Shown: positions 8,102-15,402 of the stretch, piece by piece
Numbering within the stretch: the first letter of the stretch is position 1
Layout: each line of letters begins with the position of its first letter
Source: Actinomycetes bacterium
Lineage (GTDB): Bacteria > Actinomycetota > Acidimicrobiia > Acidimicrobiales > Acidimicrobiaceae
Direction of reading: 5' to 3'
Assembly: GCA_021806545.1 (NCBI GenBank)
Contig: JAJZXI010000008.1
Location: 4,105 to 37,874, forward strand
Length of the DNA stretch: 33,770 nt
The notes under the pieces: model-generated
Database searches by the model: none
What the model was told of the DNA's origin: nothing
The model's input: only the letters and a program-made list of their open reading frames with translations
Position numbers and translations under genes: made by a program

Positions 8102-8123
8102 GGCAGCTGGCCCATCGTCGAGG
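8094..8123. terminator. Dyad between converging genes
   Basis: CCTCG/CGAGG (8094-8098 with 8119-8123) encloses GGGC-AGCTG-GCCC (8101-8113). The structure overlaps the end of the ybaK-like gene and lies just before the 3' end of the opposing gene. It could stop transcription from both sides, but there is no T-tract. Confidence 0.3.
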
Positions 8124-8131
8124 ACGAAAGG

Positions 8132-8323
8132 CTACGACCGCCGAGTCGTGACCCTCCAGGTGAGAATGGCGAATCCAGTCGAGATGGCACCCAGTCCAAT
8201 GTGAACGAGCCGAAATCGCATCGAGTGCTCCCGATCCTTGATCATGTTCTTGATCAAGACTGACCAAACATAGATACTCCATGCGGCACTCGCTCGCAAC
8301 AGCCACTTCTCTCTTGTCTGCAT
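8132..8323 (-). CDS. Small membrane protein, SCO4848-like
   Basis: A 63-residue protein with two predicted membrane segments (around residues 8-24 and 40-57) and a basic C-terminus. The arrangement W-S-x-x-x-W, then IKNMIKD in the loop, then a VHIGLGAIS start of the second helix, resembles the actinobacterial SCO4848 family of small membrane proteins of unknown function. I recognise the pattern from memory and could not search. ATG 8323 has only a weak GGTG upstream. It is convergent with the ybaK-like gene and divergent from the secreted protein at 8524. Confidence 0.6.
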   Translation of the reverse strand: MQTREKWLLRASAAWSIYVWSVLIKNMIKDREHSMRFRLVHIGLGAISTGFAILTWRVTTRRS

Positions 8324-8468
8324 GTCACCAAGCCTAACCTATGCCGTTGGCTCTGCACCCAATGGTACCTGCGCATGCGCTGGGGACACCAGAGAAGGGA
8401 GAAATTATCGCACTCACTGTAACGGAACGCACCGGATGTGCGCTGTTATGGGTAGTACTGGCTATCGG

Positions 8469-8502
8469 AACGAGTGCTCGCTCTACGAAACGAGCACTCG
8501 TT
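8469..8502 (+). promoter_or_regulatory. Strong leader inverted repeat
   Basis: AACGAGTGCTCG (8469-8480) and CGAGCACTCGTT (8491-8502) are perfect 12-base arms around a 10-base loop. The second arm ends about nine bases before the GAAAGGA ribosome-binding sequence of the following gene. It could be an mRNA hairpin controlling translation or a dimeric repressor site. It is not a terminator with a T-run and matches no riboswitch I know. Confidence 0.7.
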
Positions 8503-8523
8503 GACACTGAGAAAGGACGAGAT

Positions 8524-9036
8524 ATGCTGATCAACCTCATCTCCGGCAAGGGTGTCATTGCGGCGCTCATCGCAATAACGGGCGGAGTCGGAGCGACTGT
8601 GATTGTTCATTCCCAAGCGTCGGCAAAGCAGCCGGTAGCAGTGATGCTGAGCACGCGTTCGAACGCTAACGCGCTCGCCAACACCAAGACGGCATCGAAC
8701 TCTCCCAGACGGACGCATCAACAGTCGACAACTCCAGCAACCAGCAACACCACCACGACGAGCGGGTTCAACAACGGATTGGCATCAGGTGCCAGCATCC
8801 ATGGTCTGTGCGTCGCGTATCGTGCCCATCTCATGGCAAGTGCTCGGGTGACGTCGAACCTAGAAAGTCACCTCGCGCAGTCCAAGGCCTTCCTTGGCCT
8901 TGCTCAGTATGCGACTGCTAAGGGCGAGACCATCGCAACCCTGTGTGCAACACAGGGCGGGGTCAAGATATCGCCACTACCGACGAGCCACGCCAATGCG
9001 GCGGCAAAACTCCCGAGCGGCGCAGCGCTAGGGTAA
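8524..9036 (+). CDS. Secreted or membrane-anchored protein, unknown function
   Basis: Not recognised as a named family. The 170-residue protein has an N-terminal hydrophobic helix (residues about 9-28) that could be a signal peptide or anchor, a Ser/Thr/Asn/Gln-rich linker (about 45-90), then a small domain with two cysteines, HGLCVAYRAHL and ATLCATQG, spaced about 40 residues apart. The pattern GLC-x-AY ... S-x-AF-x-x-L ... C resembles a small cysteine-pair domain I recall from exported actinobacterial proteins; the cysteines may form a disulphide outside the cell. The frame is open from 8341, but ATG 8524 has GAAAGGA seven bases upstream, and the upstream part carries the inverted repeat at 8469-8502. 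Confidence 0.65.
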   Translation: MLINLISGKGVIAALIAITGGVGATVIVHSQASAKQPVAVMLSTRSNANALANTKTASNSPRRTHQQSTTPATSNTTTTSGFNNGLASGASIHGLCVAYRAHLMASARVTSNLESHLAQSKAFLGLAQYATAKGETIATLCATQGGVKISPLPTSHANAAAKLPSGAALG

Positions 9037-9083
9037 GCCGCTCAACTCCTTGCCCGACCACGGTGTTGGGTACTAGACCTTAA

Positions 9084-9109
9084 CCCACCCATGCGGTCCA
9101 ATGGGTAGG
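9084..9109. terminator. Possible hairpin between converging genes
   Basis: CCCACCCAT pairs with ATGGGTAGG around an eight-base loop with one mismatch. It lies between the 3' ends of the secreted protein and the phosphoesterase. No T-run follows on either strand, so the call is weak. Confidence 0.25.
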
Positions 9110-9208
9110 CAGTCTGGCACGAAACTCTAAGGAGTAATCGGTCGACTGTCTACCTGTTGGACAAACGGCTTTTTCTCGACATCTCGACCTACTCCACTGT
9201 TTGCTCCC

Positions 9209-10738
9209 CTAGGCGCGCAACCACCGAGGGCGTCTCTGGCGCCAGGAGAAGTTCCGGTCCGTTGCGTTGCCCTCTGGAGCACGGCCCAGCCCGGGCGTGT
9301 TGGCCGCGAGGAGGCGATGCCACGATGCGAGACCTACCGTGTCAAGCTGCTCTGGCCCAGGGGTTCCGGCACCGTCGAAGTTCAACATCACCGAGGTGAT
9401 CCAAAGGTCGTCCTCGTCAACCGTTATCTCAAGCGACCTTGCCTCACACGGCCAGTCCATCAACGCAGAGGTGGTGACCTCGAGTAATTGTCGGGTACCG
9501 TCCCGGTGCACCTGCACCCGGTTCTCATGAGTATGGCCGTTGAGAAAGAGAACGACGTTGGGGAATTGCAGGAGTGTCGTACACAACCAATCTCCAAGGA
9601 GAAAACCAGGTTGTACCCCGGCTCGGCTGTTTGTCATCGTCGCTAGGGGGTGATGCGCAGCCACCACGATCAAGCGATCGTCGCCATCGCAGGTCACGAC
9701 CGATCCGTCATCACCCCAGTATTGGGTTGAGTAGCGTCTTAGCACCTCCACCAACCAACGAGCTTGCGCTACGTCAATAGCACCTTGCGCACCTCCCCAG
9801 CGATAGGCGGTGTCCAATCCAACGAGCACCATCTCGTCACTGAGTTCGCTCGCATAATAAAGGAGGTCGTCATCGTTGAGTCCATGCCCTTGTGGTGTGC
9901 CGTTGGCCTGACGAATCGCCCGAGCGAGCACCCTGCGATTTACAAACTGACGGCCAAGGTCAGGTGCGACCGACTGACTTGGCCCACCGGTTAGCAACAC
10001 CACAGGCATCTCGACACCTGATCTCTCCGGATCCGTTGGCAAGACCGTCGGTGGCCCAACCTGCTTTTCTCCTCCCACGGCGATCGATGCCGTCTCCTCA
10101 TCCGTAATTCCGATACCTTGAATCAGAAGTTCGTGGTTCCCATTGGTCACAAACCAGTCGCAGGCAAGGCCGGGGGAGACGATCGGGCGAAAGGCAGCCT
10201 CAAGCATTCCCTCAACCGTAGGGTAGCCCCAACAACGCTTGTAATCATCGTCGCCAGGGTCGGGATGCCAGAAGGACACATCACCAAATCCGTGCGCTGA
10301 TACCAGCGCCATCGATGAATCGCCGGATTGCAGGTTGACGATGCCTCCTGCAATAGCGGCAACGAAATTGTCAAGCTCATTGCGCTGGGAATTATCGATC
10401 GAGTCGCCGGTTACGACGGCACAAACGCGCTCCTCGCCTGCTACGAGGTCGTTCAGATGACGTATCATCGCGACGAGCGCGTGAGCCACCATGAACTCCT
10501 GAGCACGATAGCTCGGAATCAACTCGCCAAAGCCCTCGACACCAGAGAATGCATTAGCCCACTCGTAGCGAGCTGGTGACTTCACGTCTGCCAACTGAAT
10601 GTCCGACAGGTGAACTATCTTCGCCAGCCTCCTGCCTGGCGCCTTGTGTTGCTGCTCCGACGTGGCCTGGAGGCCAAAGAAGCCCCCCTTCTGGCCCCGC
10701 TCTAGCTCCTCCGACCTGACAAATCGTACCGCCTCCAT
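9209..10738 (-). CDS. Calcineurin-like metallophosphoesterase, PPA1498-type
   Basis: The 509-residue protein carries the dinuclear-metal motifs of calcineurin-like phosphoesterases in order: HLSDIQLAD near residue 43, VVTGDSIDNSQ near residue 108, TNGNHE near residue 197, AAHHPL near residue 360 and LNGHTHENRV near residue 401. Length and the tail resemble the actinobacterial PPA1498 family (TIGR03767), which has no established substrate. There is no clear signal peptide, although members of this family are sometimes exported. The ATG has GGGGAGG immediately upstream. It is divergent from tRNA-Thr, with 170 bases between. Confidence 0.85.
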   Translation of the reverse strand: MEAVRFVRSEELERGQKGGFFGLQATSEQQHKAPGRRLAKIVHLSDIQLADVKSPARYEWANAFSGVEGFGELIPSYRAQEFMVAHALVAMIRHLNDLVAGEERVCAVVTGDSIDNSQRNELDNFVAAIAGGIVNLQSGDSSMALVSAHGFGDVSFWHPDPGDDDYKRCWGYPTVEGMLEAAFRPIVSPGLACDWFVTNGNHELLIQGIGITDEETASIAVGGEKQVGPPTVLPTDPERSGVEMPVVLLTGGPSQSVAPDLGRQFVNRRVLARAIRQANGTPQGHGLNDDDLLYYASELSDEMVLVGLDTAYRWGGAQGAIDVAQARWLVEVLRRYSTQYWGDDGSVVTCDGDDRLIVVAAHHPLATMTNSRAGVQPGFLLGDWLCTTLLQFPNVVLFLNGHTHENRVQVHRDGTRQLLEVTTSALMDWPCEARSLEITVDEDDLWITSVMLNFDGAGTPGPEQLDTVGLASWHRLLAANTPGLGRAPEGNATDRNFSWRQRRPRWLRA

Positions 10739-10908
10739 TCCCTCCCCGTCCCTTCAAAGCTCGATCTCGACGTGCGCAAGCTCGGCCTTCAAGCTACGCC
10801 CCGAAGTTGACCCGCAGGCAACCACAGGGTAAACAAAACCATCCAAAGAAGCCTGTCCGGGTGACGCCTAACTCGACCCCTCGACACAATAGGCTTGACT
10901 TGACACCT

Positions 10909-10984
10909 GCCGGTGTGGCGCAGCTGGTAGCGCAGGCGATTTGTAATCGTCAGGTCGTCGGTTCGAGCCCGACCACCGGCTCCA
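10909..10984 (+). tRNA. tRNA-Thr (anticodon UGU)
   Basis: Full cloverleaf: acceptor GCCGGTG pairs perfectly with CACCGGC, followed by discriminator T and an encoded CCA. The D stem is GCGC/GCGC. The anticodon stem GGCGA/TCGTC has one G-U pair around loop TTTGTAA, giving anticodon TGT. The T stem GTCGG/CCGAC encloses TTCGAGC. It is a single tRNA with no neighbouring tRNAs and no integrase nearby. Confidence 0.97.
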
Positions 10985-11229
10985 TGACCCACAGGGACAC
11001 GACAATGGGGTCACACGCGCAAGCGGCCTGCGGGCAGCTTGGCGCAGCTACCATCTCGTGCTCGAGGGTATTGATCACCTCCAGATCAAGCGATGCACCA
11101 CGGCATCGACCCAGACGCTCGGCGCGTCAAACGACAACGCTAACTCGTCGAGTAGACGTGCGACCCCTCCCAATGACAGGTATCACCATCTCGAGCACGC
11201 TACGCTCTATCTTGGTCAAGGAGATGCTC

Positions 11230-12909
11230 ATGACACCGTCGATCAACGAACTCGCCGCCAACTATCTGAACAAGCTCGTTAAACTCGACCCGATCCTCGC
11301 TACGGAGCTCGGCACCCCAGATGATCCCGCAGCGTTGCCGGACTTCTCCCCTGAGGGTCAGCACGCACGTGCAGAGCTCCATCGGTCGACGCTGGCCACG
11401 GCCAACGTCACCGAGGCATCCGAGGCGGAGCAGATCGGCAAGGAGCTCATGATCGAGCGACTGACCACGCAACTTTCCCTTTACGAGGCTGAGGAGTGGT
11501 TGAGCGAGATCAACGTCATTGACTCGCCTCAGCATCAGATCAAGCAGGCCATCGATCTAATGCCCCGCGAGACCGACGAGGATTGGGAGTCAGTCACCGC
11601 ACGGCTCACCCGAGTCCGAGGTGCCCTCGAAGGCTATCAACAAACCTTGCAACTTGGGCTCGCCCGTGGACGTATAGCTCCGCAACGTCAAGCGCTCCAA
11701 GCTGCGCGACTCGCCCGGCAGACTGCGACCCCGGGTGGGCCGTCCTACTTTGACGAACTTCTTACCTCTCGACGTCGCCAGCGACCAGAGAGCGTCGCGC
11801 GTCTCGAGGCCGCCTGTCATGAGGCCGCCACCGCCTACCTCGATTTTGCCAACTTTCTCGAACTCGAGTATCTCCCAAAGACACCAGAGGTTGATGGCGT
11901 CGGGTCGGATCGCTGGCGCCTGTACTGTCAGCTGTTCAATGGCGCGACCTTTGATCCTCGTGAATCCTATCTATGGGGATTCGATGAGCTTGCCCACATT
12001 CGCCGCGAGATGGAGAGCGAAGCCGACAAGATTCTCCCTGGAGCAGGCCTTGCCGCCACCATCACCCATCTCGACACCGACCCGTCTCGTGTCATCCACG
12101 GTGCTGACGCCTTTCGACTCTGGAACCAACAGATCCTCCAGGAAACGGTCGCGGCACTCAATGGTACACACTTCGACATCCCGGATGCCATCATGCGCAT
12201 CGAGGCGATGCTGGCGCCTCCAGGAGGTGCGGCAGCCATGTACTATACGCCACCATCAGCCGATCTCTCACGCCCAGGCCGGACCTGGTATCCAACGCAA
12301 GGGCGGACAGAGTTTCCGCTGTGGCACGAGCTCTCGACGGTGTTTCATGAGGGCGTGCCGGGACACCACCTCCAGATCGGCTACACCACATGGCTCGGCG
12401 ACCGGCTGAACGCCTTCCAGCGCACTCTCGGGGGCAACTCTGGGCACATCGAAGGGTGGGCGCTCTACGCCGAAGCCCTGATGGATGAACTCGGGTTCTT
12501 CGAGGAATCCGCCTATCGCCTAGGCATGCTCGCATCACAGGCATTTCGCGCCGCCCGAGTTGTGATCGATATCGGACTCCACAACGGCCTTGCGGTACCC
12601 CGTGATCTGTTGCCCGAAGCCCCAGAGCGATGGACTCGCGAGTCCTCGATTCCCTTCCTCCAAGCGATGGCAGGACTAGATCGCGACTTTGCCACCTCAG
12701 AGGTCGATCGTTACCTCGGTTGGCCAGCCCAAGCCACGAGTTACAAGCTCGGTCAACGCGCCTGGCTCGACATTCGTGACCGGCTACGCCGGCAGGAGGG
12801 TCCGTCGTTCGACCTCAAACGCTTCCATCATCGGGCCCTCGAGTTGGGCTTCGTCGGCCTCGATCAACTCGCGCGCGTCCTGGTTGGTTCACCCACGCCG
12901 CCGCGCTGA
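11230..12909 (+). CDS. DUF885 family protein, putative metallopeptidase
   Basis: A 559-residue protein of the DUF885 family. The diagnostic motif is FHEGVPGHHLQIGY near residue 372, a gluzincin-like HExxxGHH arrangement, followed by the family segment GGNSGHIEGWALYAEALMDELGFF with a conserved glutamate. Many members are exported; this one has no clear signal peptide and so is probably cytoplasmic. The frame is open from 10807 through the tRNA gene, which must be spurious; ATG 11230 has AAGGAG six bases upstream. A GTG- or ATG-start at 11224 would be too close to that site. It stands alone between tRNA-Thr and the convergent glycosyltransferase. The catalytic role is inferred from the motif, not known. 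Confidence 0.85.
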   Translation: MTPSINELAANYLNKLVKLDPILATELGTPDDPAALPDFSPEGQHARAELHRSTLATANVTEASEAEQIGKELMIERLTTQLSLYEAEEWLSEINVIDSPQHQIKQAIDLMPRETDEDWESVTARLTRVRGALEGYQQTLQLGLARGRIAPQRQALQAARLARQTATPGGPSYFDELLTSRRRQRPESVARLEAACHEAATAYLDFANFLELEYLPKTPEVDGVGSDRWRLYCQLFNGATFDPRESYLWGFDELAHIRREMESEADKILPGAGLAATITHLDTDPSRVIHGADAFRLWNQQILQETVAALNGTHFDIPDAIMRIEAMLAPPGGAAAMYYTPPSADLSRPGRTWYPTQGRTEFPLWHELSTVFHEGVPGHHLQIGYTTWLGDRLNAFQRTLGGNSGHIEGWALYAEALMDELGFFEESAYRLGMLASQAFRAARVVIDIGLHNGLAVPRDLLPEAPERWTRESSIPFLQAMAGLDRDFATSEVDRYLGWPAQATSYKLGQRAWLDIRDRLRRQEGPSFDLKRFHHRALELGFVGLDQLARVLVGSPTPPR

Positions 12910-13109
12910 ACCGACGCATCGATTAGGCACGCAAGGCTGGCATGGCTGGCAGCACGGGCGAAAGGTCCACGCCCTATCGGTCAAACGATGTCACGGTCCG
13001 TCTACCTCGATGTGACCCAACGGTGCACGCCCTGCACACGTGACCCAAACTGTCAACGGGCCAAGAGCCGTGGTCTCGCGCCAGCCACTTCGGAGTGTCA
13101 TCCCAATGG

Positions 13110-15128
13110 TCAACTGGCTTCATCGTGTTGGTGGCCGACCAGGACCTCCGTCTCAGCCACGAAGAGCTCGGGCCGCAACCCCTTCGGGAAGTCATCACCT
13201 GGTCGTGCGGCATCGATCAGCTTCGCCCGGAGCGGGTCCGCGTAGGTGTGTTGCACGATCGCGTACTTTGCGTCGTCCGCCAAGGCCAAAAATACCACTC
13301 CAACACCCGTGTTGTCGACAGAGCGCACCTCGCCATGGCACGGCAATCTATCACCACCGAAGCGCATTGTCAGAACGATCGCATCTCCGCGTTGAAGACG
13401 CATGGTACCATTCAGCAGTACCCTCGCCCCATGAAGGCTGACATCAACCATGGTTGCGCCCACAATGGCGATCGTTGACCCAGTGATCGCGAGGTCACAG
13501 GGCACCCTGCACTCCACGCGATAATGATACCGCTGCTGTCTCCTGCCGCTGACCAACAGGACCGTTCGAGCCAGCCGACGGATCTCGATAACTCCGAGGA
13601 GCGATACGAACCATGCGGCTAGTCCAGGTAGTCGCGGAACGAGCCCGCTGAGTTGGCCAACGACACCGACAAAAAGCAGGATACCAATCGCTACAACCCA
13701 CTTGAGTTGGTACAACACCACCACGCCACCCCAATCGTTCGATGTCTTTGGCGTCACCTTGAACGAGCGGCTGGTCTTCTCAAAGAGAGCAGCCTTCCAA
13801 GCCTTGGAGAAGATCTCCATCGTGAGTGTCTCAAAGTGGAGAAATTCTGGATTCAAAGAATAACCCTGAGCGAGCAGGGCAAAGACAAACTCGTTGAGAA
13901 GAAACGCCGGCAGCCAGAGGATTGCCAACTCCGCAACCGTCGCAGACAGAGGCACTTGCCCGGTGATCAGCGTCACGACCAGGATGAGCAGCATCACCAG
14001 TCGTGTAACACCCGATCCGTAAGCAAAGAGGCTTTCAGAGAAGGCGACACGCTGCTTGAATGTCAGTCCCCGTGCGATCAACGGATTATCACGAGAGCGC
14101 AGCACCGAGAGATTCCCCCTCGCCCAGCGATCGCGTTGGATCAGATACGCGTTGAGGTCCCCCGGTGCCATGCCAAGCACATAGGTGACATTGACATATC
14201 GCGTCGTCCATCCTCTTCCAATCAGCTTGATCGAGGTGTGATAATCCTCCGCCACCGTCTCGACCGCTACGCCGCCGATATCCATAAGGGCAGCTCTGCG
14301 CAGGATTGCCGCCGAGCCACACCAGAATGCGGCACCCATCTCATCCTTGCTGGGCATAAGAACGCGAAAGAAAAGCGACTGCTCGTGACGGTAGCGCGAG
14401 TAGTGCTGAATCGAATCGAGATTTGCGAACTCGTGCGGCGTCTGAACGACCGCTAGCCTGGGATCATCAAAGAGGCCCACCAGATCTTCTAGCATCGATG
14501 GCAGCACGACATGATCCGCATCAAGCGTGAGAATGAGTTCACCAGTTGTCACACCAAGGGCGTGGTTGATGTTGCCAGCCTTAGCGTGCAAATTATCGAG
14601 TCGACTGAGGTAGCCTACCCCCAGCGATTCCGCTAGCTCGCGGACCCTGGAGCGCCTTCCATCGTCAAGCAGCCAGACCGAGTGCTCTCCCCGTAGCTCC
14701 TTGGCGCTCACAATGGTCGGGAATAGCACCTCTGGATCTTCATCATACGTTGTAATAAAGACGTCGATCGTTGGCCATCGTGCGGGAGGATGGAGCACAG
14801 GTTCGACCCGATGACGAGCTGCAACGCGATAGGTCAACGCAAACAACAACGCCACGATCGCGTACGCCTGCACCAAGACCAACCCAATGGCGAGAACCAT
14901 GCTGAAGCCATACAGGAGATGAGCGAGAACCCAGTAGCTCCAGAGTGCGGATGAGGCCACAGCAGCAATACTCAAGACTACGACCGCCGCGCGATGGCGT
15001 CGAAAATATGCCATCCGATAATCGTTGAGCCGCTCGGCAAACGTGGAGATCCGTGCAACGTTCGTCGTCATGTCGACCCCACACAATCGTCCAATGACTC
15101 GATAGGTACGTCCTGTACGCATCAACAC
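13110..15128 (-). CDS. Cellulose-synthase-like glycosyltransferase with PilZ domain
   Basis: Membrane processive glycosyltransferase of family 2 (BcsA-like), 672 residues. Two transmembrane helices (about 46-66 and 72-100) precede the catalytic domain, which has WLLDDG (155-157), the DAD metal motif (203-205), VAEDYHTS as catalytic-base motif (293-295) and QRDRW (331-335). Four or more helices follow (about 375-525). The C-terminus is a PilZ domain with RVECR (537-541) and DVSLHG (562-567), the RxxxR and DxSxxG c-di-GMP contacts. Polymer synthesis is therefore probably switched on by c-di-GMP. No bcsB, bcsZ or bcsC is adjacent, so the polymer may not be cellulose. The start is uncertain: GTG 15128 has GAGGA nine bases upstream; ATG 15122 and ATG 15071 are alternatives. 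Confidence 0.88.
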   Translation of the reverse strand: MLMRTGRTYRVIGRLCGVDMTTNVARISTFAERLNDYRMAYFRRHRAAVVVLSIAAVASSALWSYWVLAHLLYGFSMVLAIGLVLVQAYAIVALLFALTYRVAARHRVEPVLHPPARWPTIDVFITTYDEDPEVLFPTIVSAKELRGEHSVWLLDDGRRSRVRELAESLGVGYLSRLDNLHAKAGNINHALGVTTGELILTLDADHVVLPSMLEDLVGLFDDPRLAVVQTPHEFANLDSIQHYSRYRHEQSLFFRVLMPSKDEMGAAFWCGSAAILRRAALMDIGGVAVETVAEDYHTSIKLIGRGWTTRYVNVTYVLGMAPGDLNAYLIQRDRWARGNLSVLRSRDNPLIARGLTFKQRVAFSESLFAYGSGVTRLVMLLILVVTLITGQVPLSATVAELAILWLPAFLLNEFVFALLAQGYSLNPEFLHFETLTMEIFSKAWKAALFEKTSRSFKVTPKTSNDWGGVVVLYQLKWVVAIGILLFVGVVGQLSGLVPRLPGLAAWFVSLLGVIEIRRLARTVLLVSGRRQQRYHYRVECRVPCDLAITGSTIAIVGATMVDVSLHGARVLLNGTMRLQRGDAIVLTMRFGGDRLPCHGEVRSVDNTGVGVVFLALADDAKYAIVQHTYADPLRAKLIDAARPGDDFPKGLRPELFVAETEVLVGHQHDEAS

Positions 15129-15402
15129 CTGCTGCCATCCTCGTCTCGCAGGCCTGGGGAGAACCTAAGTCTCCCCCGTTGGCCAACGATTTCTACCGAG
15201 AATGATCGACGCGAAACGCCCTGACCTAAAGGTCGCAGTCCGAGCCTGAAAATTCTCTCAGGACTCAGGTCGAAGCTGTGGCGGCAACCTCATCACTGCT
15301 CACGCCACTGTTGGCTCGCCGTCTCCTGAAGAATTTCTCCCACCGCTGACTACAGCGCAACCCTTCTCTTATCGAAGCACGGGAGAGGTAGTCCGAGGGC
15401 CA

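Noticed and set aside
10909-10984. tRNA-Thr as an integration site for a mobile element
   Set aside because: No integrase, no repeated tRNA 3' end within the window and ordinary genes on both sides.
10807-11229. N-terminal extension of the DUF885 frame
   Set aside because: The extension runs through tRNA-Thr and has no protein-like features; ATG 11230 has an ideal ribosome-binding site.
13012-13048. Direct repeat GTGACCCAA twice, 28 bases apart, between DUF885 and the glycosyltransferase
   Set aside because: Only nine bases long and without other copies or symmetry; compatible with chance.
15236-15290. Possible hairpin upstream of the glycosyltransferase or terminator of pcrA
   Set aside because: Only a five-base stem (CCTGA/TCAGG), no T-run and not matching a c-di-GMP riboswitch.
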